DNA of 18,670 nt, from assembly GCA_026996985.1 (NCBI GenBank), contig JALWJR010000030.1, positions 1 to 18,670 on the forward strand. Reading direction: 5' to 3'. Source of the stretch: Candidatus Kaiserbacteria bacterium (GTDB lineage: Bacteria > Patescibacteriota > Minisyncoccia > Phycocordibacterales > UBA2100). The translations under genes were made by a program, and so were the position numbers. A model generated the notes under the pieces. The model was not told the DNA's origin. It was given only the letters and a program-made list of their open reading frames with translations, and did not search any database. Positions 1 through 6,273 of the stretch are shown piece after piece (within the stretch, counting starts at the first letter, position 1; every line of letters starts with the position of its first letter).

Positions 1-218
1 ATCTCGCTTTCGGTAAAATCTCTCTGAAGATTATCAAAAAAGACTATGTATTTATCATAAAACAGACCTTGAGAATTTAATATTTCATCAAAATTAAAAT
101 CATCGTTCTCGGAAACTTTCAAAAATGCGGCATTTTCTCTTTTTTTTCGCAATGCCTCCGACAAACTAAAAGCTTTTTGTCTTATCTTTGGGTCATCGCC
201 TAAAAAACAATACAGCAT
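1..218 (-). CDS. holA: DNA polymerase III delta subunit-like protein, N-terminal part (runs off window)
   Basis: An open frame begins at the ATG at 218-216 and continues through position 1 without a stop, giving about 72 residues. It opens with MLYCFLGDDPKIRQKA and later carries SQGLFYDKYIVFFDN. The early short strand followed by a GDD/GND-type turn, and the later 'GLF..K.IV..DN' stretch, are what the N-terminal AAA+ domain of clamp-loader delta subunits (HolA) looks like. If so, it would load the DnaN clamp whose gene is at the other end of the window. The start lies one base after the TAA of the upstream secreted-protein gene (TAA-C-ATG), which implies translational coupling rather than a separate promoter. 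The rest of the protein is outside the window, so the assignment rests on this short region. An unrelated AAA+-like or hypothetical protein remains possible. Confidence 0.6.
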   Translation of the reverse strand, partial: MLYCFLGDDPKIRQKAFSLSEALRKKRENAAFLKVSENDDFNFDEILNSQGLFYDKYIVFFDNLQRDFTESE

Positions 219-219
219 G

Positions 220-1020
220 TTACAGCTCTTCAACCGTTACCTCTTTGGTTTTAATTAATCCGGTTTTTGTCGTGCAAGTCAATTTAAATGTCGTATCTTG
301 TGTTATTTTGTGTGAAACCACAGACCCTTCAGTTCCAACTCGTCTCCAATCGGCATAATTTTCATCATCGGAAGTGAGTACACACGTTGTCATGTCGGTT
401 GTACTCCACTGAATACTTGCCGTATCACCGGTTTGCACACTCCCGTCTGCAACAAGTGATATTTCAGGATAAATTACACTCATGTCACAAAAAGCTTGCG
501 CGCCACTTGAGCAGGCAAGGCTCACTTGAAACGAGCGCGGTTTTGAATCTGTTGCCTGGAGTATGCTCTCCACCGAAACGCCGGACGAGCCGACATTCCT
601 TTGCTCTCCCAAGACAGTCAATGAAGCCGAATCAGAAGCGTCCTGGCATTGCCACAAAACCAAAAACGGTTCACTTTCTTCAACAACATTTGGCAAACAT
701 GTCAGTACGGGATCAACAATCTCTGTATTGTTTTCATAGGTTTGAGAGTTTATGTCCCAGTCACCGCTTTGAGCGTCGTCGGATGTGCCGGATTCAGATG
801 TGGAATTTGAAAACAAATCAGACAAAAAGTTTAAAAAGCCACTGCCAAACCAGCTTTCGCCTTCACCGCTATCTGTTTGATAGATGGGTTGACTGTCCAT
901 ATCATAGACAAGACCGGTGTTTCCAAACAGAAAATCAGTTACCGGGTTCTCAGCTTGCGCAATTGAGAAAGTAAACAAAGCGGTAAACAAAAAAGTTATT
1001 GTAAAAATTTTGTATTTCAT
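220..1020 (-). CDS. Secreted protein with Ig-like domains
   Basis: The 266-residue product starts with a clear signal peptide: Lys near the N-terminus, a hydrophobic core at about residues 5-20, and an AQA cleavage motif ending at residue 23. The mature part begins with a Ser/Asp/Gly-rich, low-complexity region (about 24-100). Two beta-rich, Cys-containing segments follow, at about 102-187 and 188-266. The last has the pattern IQWSTTDMTTC ... TFKLTCTT ... KEVTV, typical of small bacterial Ig-like folds, and resembles the two Ig-like segments of the giant protein at 7247-11866. Function is unknown; an extracellular adhesive or structural role is inferred. It starts 17 bases after the polA stop. 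A TATAAT at 1047-1042 (minus) overlaps the last codons of polA and could drive it with a roughly 15-base leader, or it may be read through from polA. No Shine-Dalgarno is visible. Confidence 0.85.
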   Translation of the reverse strand: MKYKIFTITFLFTALFTFSIAQAENPVTDFLFGNTGLVYDMDSQPIYQTDSGEGESWFGSGFLNFLSDLFSNSTSESGTSDDAQSGDWDINSQTYENNTEIVDPVLTCLPNVVEESEPFLVLWQCQDASDSASLTVLGEQRNVGSSGVSVESILQATDSKPRSFQVSLACSSGAQAFCDMSVIYPEISLVADGSVQTGDTASIQWSTTDMTTCVLTSDDENYADWRRVGTEGSVVSHKITQDTTFKLTCTTKTGLIKTKEVTVEEL

Positions 1021-1037
1021 ACGCTTTTGTTATTTGA

Positions 1038-3407
1038 CTAAATTATATCATCAATATTCTCAAGCGCACCCCAGTTATCCCCCGTTTTTGCGTTAACTTT
1101 TATCGGCACTCCGCGGGCTTTTGCCTTGGGCAAAATACCCTCCATTATTTTTTTGACCTCTCCGGCAAATGAAACGGTTAACTCTTTTTTAACCTCAAAA
1201 ATAATTTCGTCATGAACTTGTAAGATAAGCTTAATGCGTGCCGTGTCGTATTTTTTGTTTATCAAATCAAAAGATTTTGACATGGCCATTTTTATAATAT
1301 CCGCCTGAGTTCCTTGAATGGGCGCGTTTATCGCCATTCTCTCTGCGGCCGCTTTTATATAAGGAATATTTGAGTTTATCCCTTCAAAATATCTTTTTCT
1401 GCCAAAAAGAGTTTCCGTATAACCTCTCTCGTGTGCAACTTGTTTGGTCTCTTTTATCCACTGCGCAAGTCCTGAAAAATGAGTGAAATATGAATCCAAA
1501 TACTCTCTTGCCTCCTGCAGAGTTGTTTCCTCCCCCAAATTTTTTCTCAAAGATGTTATGCCCATTCCGTACAGAATTCCAAAATTTATCACTTTTGCGC
1601 GCCTTCGCATAGCCGGAGTTACCTCCTCTTCTTTTACATGAAAAACTCGCGAGGCGACCGCCGTGTGTATATCGCCCCCCGAGACAAAAATTTCCTTTAA
1701 GTTTTTGTCTCCCGATAAAATAGCGGCAATCCTCAATTCAATTTGCGAATAATCAAGAGATAGAAGTTTATACCCTTTTTGCGCCACAAATCCTTCTCTT
1801 ATTCGCTTTCCCTCTTCTGTTTTAACCGGAATATTCTGCAGGTTCGGATTCCTGCTTGAGAGCCTGCCGGTTGTGGTTCCGGTTTGGACAAATTCGGTGT
1901 GCAATCTTCCGTTTTCATCAACCATTTTCGGTATCGGCTGTACATACGTTGAAAAAAGCTTGTGCAACTCTCTGTATTTCAAGATAAGATCAACTATATT
2001 GTGCTGTTCTTTTATTTTTTCCAACACCTCCTCCGAGGTTGAGATTTGTCCGGTTTGGGTTTTTTTACCTCTTGGGGGTTTGAGTCCCATTTTGACAAAC
2101 AAAACCTCCGAAAGCTGTTTGGGAGATCTTAAGTTAAACTCTTCTCCGGCTTCTTTAAAAATTTTCTTTTCAAGTTTTGCCAATCGTCCTGAGAATTCAA
2201 CAGACAGCTTTTCAAAAAAATCTTTATCTATCAATACACCAACGTCATTCATGTGTTCTATCACCGGTATAAGCGGTTTTTCAATTTTGTCCCAAACAAA
2301 CTGCAATCCCGAATCTTTAATCTTTGAATCTAAAACAGTAAGTGCTTTTTTAAGTGTTTTCTCTTTTGTAAAGCTTAAAATATCTTCATATGAAGGATCG
2401 GTAAAATCCGAACGCAAAAGCCACAGTTTTATTTTGGCCTCTACCAAGAGCTTCTCGTCCACCTCTTCTTTGCTCTCCTGTTTTTTGCCTTGTTCCAAAC
2501 CCAAAAGCTCTTTCAAGGTCTGAGCCGGCCTTCTAAATTCAAAGCGCAAAAAAATCTGCTCCGCTTTTTCTATATCAACCCTCTCACTCCATTTTTTCTT
2601 TTGTTTTTCAAATGTTACCGGAGCGTCAACTCTTATGGTTGCAAGCATTTTTGAAAAATAAGCTTCTTGTTTATGCTCCAACAATAAATTTTTAATCCGA
2701 GGTGTTATTTTCAGTTTTGCAAGCCTGCTGTCGTCACTCTCAAGAGCTTTGTAAATATTGTCCAAATCTCCAAACTCGGAGACCAACTTTTGCGCCGTTT
2801 TTTCGCCAACACCAACAACCCCCGGGATATTGTCCGATTTGTCTCCACAGAGACCTTTAAAATCCGGCAAAAAAAGTGGCAAGAAACCGAAGCGCGCAAC
2901 CACCGCTTTCTGGTCATATAAAACTGTATCCTTTAGTGTTCTTTTTAAGGTGTAGACCATCACCTTTCTGTCGTCTACCAACTGTAGTGTGTCCATATCT
3001 CCGGAGGCAATGATAATTTCGTCAAAATCACCGCTTTTTTTAAGTGAATTGGCAAGAGTACCCAATATATCATCGGCTTCAAATCCTTCCGCTTGATAGA
3101 TGGGAATACTTAACGCATCAAGTAGTTCTCTTGATTTGTTTATCTGTTCAATCAGATCATCTTCGGCTTTTTTGCGTGTCGCTTTGTATTTCTCATAAAG
3201 TTCGTGTCTGTATGTCGGCTTGGGAAGGTCATATGTTGCAGCTATATCATAAGGCTTCAAGTCTTTGAGGATATTTAAAATCATGCTTACCACACCAAAA
3301 AGTGCTCCGGTGGGCTCTCCACTGCTGGTATGAAAGTTTGGAAGCGCATGATAAGCGCGGTGTATTATCGCGTGCGTATCCAACAAAACGAGGCGCTTTT
3401 TACTCAT
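1038..3407 (-). CDS. polA: DNA polymerase I (5' nuclease plus polymerase, no 3'-5' exonuclease)
   Basis: This 789-residue family A DNA polymerase removes RNA primers and fills gaps in replication and repair. Residues 1-295 form the 5' nuclease, with the acidic metal-binding run EADDILG near 110, GDKSDNIPG at 188-196, and the helix-hairpin-helix GVGEKTAQKLV at 199-209. A linker of only about 75 residues (Lys/Glu-rich at first) replaces the proofreading domain of E. coli Pol I. The polymerase domain follows at about 375-789: motif A DYSQIELR with Asp552, O-helix motif B RRRAKVINFGILYGM at 601-615 (Phe609, Tyr613), and motif C LQVHDE at 729-734. The catalytic motifs are intact, so it should be an active but non-proofreading enzyme, shorter than Taq (832 residues). 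The ATG lies 28 bases after the tsaE stop and exactly six bases after a TATTAT -10 box, so it probably has its own leaderless promoter besides tsaE read-through. Confidence 0.97.
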   Translation of the reverse strand: MSKKRLVLLDTHAIIHRAYHALPNFHTSSGEPTGALFGVVSMILNILKDLKPYDIAATYDLPKPTYRHELYEKYKATRKKAEDDLIEQINKSRELLDALSIPIYQAEGFEADDILGTLANSLKKSGDFDEIIIASGDMDTLQLVDDRKVMVYTLKRTLKDTVLYDQKAVVARFGFLPLFLPDFKGLCGDKSDNIPGVVGVGEKTAQKLVSEFGDLDNIYKALESDDSRLAKLKITPRIKNLLLEHKQEAYFSKMLATIRVDAPVTFEKQKKKWSERVDIEKAEQIFLRFEFRRPAQTLKELLGLEQGKKQESKEEVDEKLLVEAKIKLWLLRSDFTDPSYEDILSFTKEKTLKKALTVLDSKIKDSGLQFVWDKIEKPLIPVIEHMNDVGVLIDKDFFEKLSVEFSGRLAKLEKKIFKEAGEEFNLRSPKQLSEVLFVKMGLKPPRGKKTQTGQISTSEEVLEKIKEQHNIVDLILKYRELHKLFSTYVQPIPKMVDENGRLHTEFVQTGTTTGRLSSRNPNLQNIPVKTEEGKRIREGFVAQKGYKLLSLDYSQIELRIAAILSGDKNLKEIFVSGGDIHTAVASRVFHVKEEEVTPAMRRRAKVINFGILYGMGITSLRKNLGEETTLQEAREYLDSYFTHFSGLAQWIKETKQVAHERGYTETLFGRKRYFEGINSNIPYIKAAAERMAINAPIQGTQADIIKMAMSKSFDLINKKYDTARIKLILQVHDEIIFEVKKELTVSFAGEVKKIMEGILPKAKARGVPIKVNAKTGDNWGALENIDDII

Positions 3408-3441
3408 AAAAACATAATAGCACGCAAGTGCACCCTTACAA
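3408..3441 (-). promoter_or_regulatory. polA promoter (extended -10, leaderless)
   Basis: On the minus strand TATTAT spans 3419-3414, preceded by TGC (extended -10), with TTGTAA at 3441-3436 and a 16-base spacer. Six bases separate the -10 from the ATG at 3407, so +1 should coincide with the start codon. The -35 overlaps the last codons of tsaE. Confidence 0.6.
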
Positions 3442-3867
3442 ACTTAAAGAAAATTCTCTCGTATTCTCATCTATGGTTTTCAGTTTTATCTTTAGCATCT
3501 TCTCAGGTAAAAACTCTCTCAGATTCTCCGGCCATTCTATAAAAACAAGATTGTCCTTGTTTGAAAAAATTTCTTTAAACCCCAAAGAATCTGCTGAACC
3601 CTCCTCTATACGGTAAGCATCTATATGATAGAGTCTGCTCCAAGGCAATGCATCGTTTGCTATGTCGTAGATTTTAAAAATGTTAAATGTGGGGCTCAAA
3701 ATCTTATCTTCAACTTGCAAAATTTTGCCAACAGCTTGTACAAAAGAGGTTTTTCCGGCACCCAAATCACCAAATAAGGCGACCGTGTTTATCTCTTTCT
3801 GTTTTAAAAAAGAAATAATTTCTAATGCAATGTTTTCAAGCTCTTGTTTTTCCACTCTCTTTTTCAT
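3436..3867 (-). CDS. tsaE: tRNA threonylcarbamoyladenosine biosynthesis ATPase TsaE
   Basis: This 143-residue P-loop ATPase is of the usual TsaE length. It has Walker A GDLGAGKT at 33-40, the family stretch SPTFNIFKIY at about 58-67, HIDAYR with Asp83, and FIEWPENL with Glu111-Trp112. TsaE powers the TsaB-TsaD complex that makes N6-threonylcarbamoyladenosine at position 37 of ANN-decoding tRNAs in the cytoplasm. Its partners tsaB, tsaD and tsaC are not in the window. It is the first gene of a minus-strand cluster with polA, and its start codon is only 42 bases from the divergent pilB-like start. The ATG at 3867 is chosen because it lies just after a TATAAT box and the conserved domain begins soon after. 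The upstream ATG at 3875 is out of frame and soon meets a stop. Confidence 0.95.
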   Translation of the reverse strand: MKKRVEKQELENIALEIISFLKQKEINTVALFGDLGAGKTSFVQAVGKILQVEDKILSPTFNIFKIYDIANDALPWSRLYHIDAYRIEEGSADSLGFKEIFSNKDNLVFIEWPENLREFLPEKMLKIKLKTIDENTREFSLSL

Positions 3868-3881
3868 ATCAACATATTATA
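3868..3881 (-). promoter_or_regulatory. tsaE promoter -10 (near-leaderless)
   Basis: A perfect TATAAT at 3881-3876 (minus strand) lies eight bases before the ATG. The shifted hexamer TAATAT at 3879-3874 would give the six-base spacing seen at other genes. A leader of zero to about two bases is predicted. No convincing -35 is seen; that region overlaps the divergent pilB-like promoter. Confidence 0.55.
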
Positions 3882-3894
3882 CGAAAGCTCCACG

Positions 3895-3909
3895 TGCTAC
3901 AATATATCC
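3895..3909 (+). promoter_or_regulatory. pilB-like gene promoter (extended -10, leaderless)
   Basis: TGC-TACAAT at 3895-3903 is an extended -10 box with exactly six bases before the ATG at 3910. The -35 position is a poor match, consistent with reliance on the TGn extension. It lies back to back with the tsaE promoter. Confidence 0.6.
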
Positions 3910-5586
3910 ATGGTCACTTTTGACGACAAAAAACAGCAAGAAAAACTCCAAGATCTATACCAAAAAGAAGAGGAGGAACTTGCAAAAGCCCTGGCGCCAA
4001 AATACGGTGTCTCATATGTTGATCTCACAAGAATTTCAATAGACACGGATGCTTTGCGTCTTGTCCCGGAAGAGAGAGCGCGATCTGCCGAGATAGCCCC
4101 GTTTAAAAAAATAGGAAAAAAACTTTTTGTTGCCATGCGTGCTCCAAACAGGGCGGATTCTTTAATGGAAATACAAAATTTGGAAAGATTGGGTTATTTG
4201 GTTAGAAAATTCATAGCATCTACGGCTTCTTTGGAGCATGCGTGGGAGCACTATGGTGACCTCTCGCATGCAAGCGCAACAGAGGGAGGAATTTTGCATA
4301 TTGCCAACGATGAAATACAAAAAACGATGGACACTCTCAAAAGTGTTGATGACTTGATAGAAAAAATTAAAGAAGTTTCAAAATCAAAAGATGTGCACAA
4401 AGTTACCAAGGTTTTGGAAATTCTTTTGGGAGGCGGTCTGGCCCTTGATGCATCTGACATTCACATAGAACCGGAGGAAGACGGGGTGCGCGTGCGTTTT
4501 CGCTTGGACGGAGTGCTTACAGACATAATGGACATGGATTTTGATACATACAAAAAAGTGATATCACGCATAAAGCTTTTATCCGGAATGAAGTTAAATC
4601 TTAACAATATTGCTCAAGATGGAAGATTTAGCGTAAAGGTGGGCAAAACCGAAATAGAGATAAGGTCGTCTATCATTCCGGGAGCCTATGGTGAGACGGC
4701 GGTTATGCGTCTTTTGAACCCCGAGAAGATTATGCTTACTTTGGACAAGCTCGGAATGGATGATTTTTTGGTGGAGATTTTCAAAAGAGAAATAAGAAAA
4801 CCAAACGGAATGATATTGAACACCGGTCCTACCGGATCCGGTAAAACCACAACGCTTTACGCTTTTTTGCGTGAAGTAAACAAACCCGGAACAAAAATAA
4901 TAACTCTTGAAAACCCGATTGAGTACCACTTGGAAGGAATTGTTCAAACTCAAATAAGCAAAAACTACACTTTCGCATCCGGATTGCGCGCAATCCTGCG
5001 CCAAGACCCGGACATTATAATGGTCGGCGAGATTCGCGACCATGAGGTTGCCTCAACTGCGGTGCACGCGGCGCTCACCGGACACCTGGTATTCTCAACT
5101 TTGCACACAAACAATGCTGCGGGCACTTTCCCCCGTCTTATTGACATGGGAATAGATCCGGAAATTTTGGGTTCGGCCGTAACACTTACAATGGCGCAAC
5201 GTCTGACGCGCAAACTCTGCCCTTTCTGTCGTCGCGCCACAGTCGCAGAAGGAAAAGATAAAGAAACTATAGATAGGATTCTTGCCGGCATCCCAAGGCC
5301 TGACGATTTGCCACCAAACAGAGAGATTATCTGGGAACCTGTTGGATGTGACAGATGCAACGGAATAGGCTACAAAGGTAGGGTTGCGATTTTTGAGGCA
5401 ATTTTAATGGATGCAAATGTACGTGAAATTGTTCGCAAAAACCCATCTGAGATAGAAATTTGGAGAGCGGCGCAATCTCAACAAATAAGACGCATGGCGG
5501 AATATGGAATTGTAAAAGTTTTGGAGGGAGTAACTTCTCTTGAAGAGCTTTCACGTGTGGTTGATCTTGATGAGCAGATGAGATAA
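3910..5586 (+). CDS. pilB: PilB/GspE-family secretion ATPase (type IV pilus assembly)
   Basis: The 558-residue product is a complete type II/type IV pilus assembly ATPase acting at the inner face of the membrane. Residues about 20-115 form the GspE/MshE N-terminal domain. The motor domain has Walker A GPTGSGKT at 306-313, the Asp box ITLENPIEY at 331-339, Walker B DPDIIMVGEIRD at 366-377, and the His box GHLVFSTLHTNN at 391-402. A zinc-binding tetracysteine (CPFC at 437-440, CDRC at 480-483) marks PilB/GspE/PulE extension motors rather than PilT retraction motors. The ATG at 3910 is preferred over an in-frame ATG at 3844, because the extra 22 residues overlap tsaE and its promoter and look unlike the family, and because TACAAT sits six bases before 3910. 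No other pilus genes are adjacent, so PilB versus GspE cannot be decided from context; pilus assembly is the likelier role. Confidence 0.93.
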   Translation: MVTFDDKKQQEKLQDLYQKEEEELAKALAPKYGVSYVDLTRISIDTDALRLVPEERARSAEIAPFKKIGKKLFVAMRAPNRADSLMEIQNLERLGYLVRKFIASTASLEHAWEHYGDLSHASATEGGILHIANDEIQKTMDTLKSVDDLIEKIKEVSKSKDVHKVTKVLEILLGGGLALDASDIHIEPEEDGVRVRFRLDGVLTDIMDMDFDTYKKVISRIKLLSGMKLNLNNIAQDGRFSVKVGKTEIEIRSSIIPGAYGETAVMRLLNPEKIMLTLDKLGMDDFLVEIFKREIRKPNGMILNTGPTGSGKTTTLYAFLREVNKPGTKIITLENPIEYHLEGIVQTQISKNYTFASGLRAILRQDPDIIMVGEIRDHEVASTAVHAALTGHLVFSTLHTNNAAGTFPRLIDMGIDPEILGSAVTLTMAQRLTRKLCPFCRRATVAEGKDKETIDRILAGIPRPDDLPPNREIIWEPVGCDRCNGIGYKGRVAIFEAILMDANVREIVRKNPSEIEIWRAAQSQQIRRMAEYGIVKVLEGVTSLEELSRVVDLDEQMR

Positions 5587-5594
5587 CTAAAAGG

Positions 5595-5622
5595 TTGATT
5601 TTTTGTCTGTAACGACTATTAT
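5595..5622 (+). promoter_or_regulatory. Candidate promoter of the small gene at 5660
   Basis: TTGATT at 5595-5600 and TATTAT at 5617-5622 are separated by 16 bases. The predicted start near 5629 gives a leader of about 30 bases containing the GAGGGAG ribosome-binding site, unlike the leaderless arrangement elsewhere. Confidence 0.45.
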
Positions 5623-5659
5623 CAATATGGTTTGCAACCAAAAGAGGGAGAGAGAAAAG

Positions 5660-5941
5660 ATGTGTAATTACTCACGAGTTCGCGTGATTCTGGCGAAAAA
5701 AACAAAAAACAAACGTTTTTTGAATCCCGAATCTGTAACAAAAAAAGAATTAATGGCAGAAGCCAAGAGACTTCTTACATGGAAAAAGCTTCCTTCATGG
5801 GAGAAAGAGGTTTTGGCGGAATTCGTGAAGAGTCGAGGAAAAACCAAAGACCCGGATGATTGGTGGGACACCCCCGGGTCGCGTGGAGAGTGCGCCGGAC
5901 ATATCGCCTCAAGGCGATCGGTACACGCTCACAGGGTTTGA
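5660..5941 (+). CDS. Small basic hypothetical protein with Shine-Dalgarno
   Basis: This is a 93-residue frame that I do not recognise. The ATG at 5660 is chosen over in-frame starts at 5603 and 5627 because GAGGGAG (5644-5650) lies nine bases before it, the clearest ribosome-binding site in the window. The product is Lys/Arg-rich, with a probable amphipathic helix at about 25-60 (SVTKKELMAEAKRLLTWKK, then PSWEKEVLAEFVK), followed by DPDDWWDTPG at about 64-73 and a short basic tail containing His. No signal peptide or membrane segment is seen. A strong terminator begins 13 bases after the stop, so promoter, ribosome-binding site, frame and terminator form a complete single-gene unit between pilB and ruvB. 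The higher-GC 3' end includes a small hairpin (ATCGCC-TCAA-GGCGAT, 5903-5918). A nucleic-acid-binding role is possible from charge alone. Alternatively the transcript may act as an RNA. Confidence 0.6.
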   Translation: MCNYSRVRVILAKKTKNKRFLNPESVTKKELMAEAKRLLTWKKLPSWEKEVLAEFVKSRGKTKDPDDWWDTPGSRGECAGHIASRRSVHAHRV

Positions 5942-5953
5942 GCTTTACTCATC

Positions 5954-5984
5954 ACCTCGGGAATGAATGTTCCCGAGGTTTTTT
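5954..5984 (+). terminator. Rho-independent terminator
   Basis: A perfect 10-bp stem (ACCTCGGGAA at 5954-5963 paired with TTCCCGAGGT at 5970-5979), a six-base loop, and a T-run (5979-5984) form a strong plus-strand terminator after the small gene. The minus-strand side lacks a T-run, so it works in one direction. Confidence 0.92.
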
Positions 5985-5985
5985 A

Positions 5986-6028
5986 TTCCCAAGCAATCCT
6001 AAACTCTTTTGATAAAAGAGTATGGGAA
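5986..6028. repeat. Nested inverted repeat (hairpin)
   Basis: An inner 8-bp stem (ACTCTTTT at 6003-6010, AAAAGAGT at 6014-6021) with a GAT loop lies inside outer arms TTCCCA (5986-5991) and TGGGAA (6023-6028). A TTTTCCACA motif follows at 6051-6059. Its role is unknown; it may be a backup terminator or an mRNA-end structure. Confidence 0.5.
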
Positions 6029-6097
6029 CAAATCTGCTTTTTAGACCACATTTTCCACAGTTTGTCCTCTTTTATTTTCAGTAAGCTGTGCTATGTT

Positions 6098-6273
6098 GCA
6101 AAAAGAAAAAGCGCGCATTATTCTCTAAACGATCAGGAGACTAGCTGAGGATAGCGCCAGCGTAAACCAGCACGTCCTTGCATTGTCTCCCGCGCCTCGT
6201 TTAGAGAATAATGCGCGCTTAAACTAAAGAACCAAGATTGCCTAACACTAACACATTTTTACAAATATGTCAA
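6098..6273 (-). ncRNA. Candidate small structured RNA (24-bp closing stem, U-tract)
   Basis: Perfect 24-base inverted arms lie at 6109-6132 and 6197-6220. Inside, GGAGAC (6136-6141) pairs with GTCTCC (6185-6190) and a 43-base core encloses a short AGGA/TCCT stem. On the minus strand the closing stem is followed by UUUCUUUUU (6108-6100), as in an intrinsic terminator. Upstream on the same strand a perfect TTGACA (6273-6268) sits 17 bases before TAGTGT (6250-6245), predicting a start near 6238 and an RNA of about 140 bases. The -35 overlaps the ruvB start codon region. No family was recognised; it does not show the SRP, 6S, tmRNA or tRNA signatures I looked for. It could instead be a small palindromic mobile element or a terminator for minus-strand transcription. 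Confidence 0.45.
6109..6220. repeat. 112-bp element with perfect 24-bp inverted arms
   Basis: The arms 6109-6132 and 6197-6220 are exact reverse complements, begin with AAGCGCGCATT and end inward with CTAAACGA. They are bordered by AAA on both sides, which may be chance or a short target duplication. The DNA structure itself is certain; whether it is an RNA gene, terminator or MITE-like insertion is not. Confidence 0.9.

Noticed and set aside
1873..2523. Plus-strand 216-codon frame inside polA, and similar long antisense frames inside the giant, PBP1A and membrane-protein genes
   Set aside because: They lie wholly within well-supported genes on the other strand, have no family motifs, and have Ser/Phe/Cys-rich shadow composition.
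3844..3909. N-terminal extension of the pilB-like gene from ATG 3844
   Set aside because: It overlaps the tsaE coding start and both promoters, and the extra 22 residues do not resemble the family. ATG 3910 has the fixed -10 spacing.
5963..6148. Plus-strand frame starting in the terminator loop
   Set aside because: It starts inside the terminator and ends in the inverted-repeat element, with no ribosome-binding site and no protein-like pattern.
6109..6220. Integron attC site
   Set aside because: The arms lack the RYYYAAC/GTTRRRY core at the outer ends, and no integrase or cassette array is nearby.
6109..6220. SRP RNA, 6S RNA, tmRNA or tRNA
   Set aside because: The SRP GGAAGGAAGC-type loop, tRNA T-loop, tmRNA tag region and 6S long bulged stem were not found.
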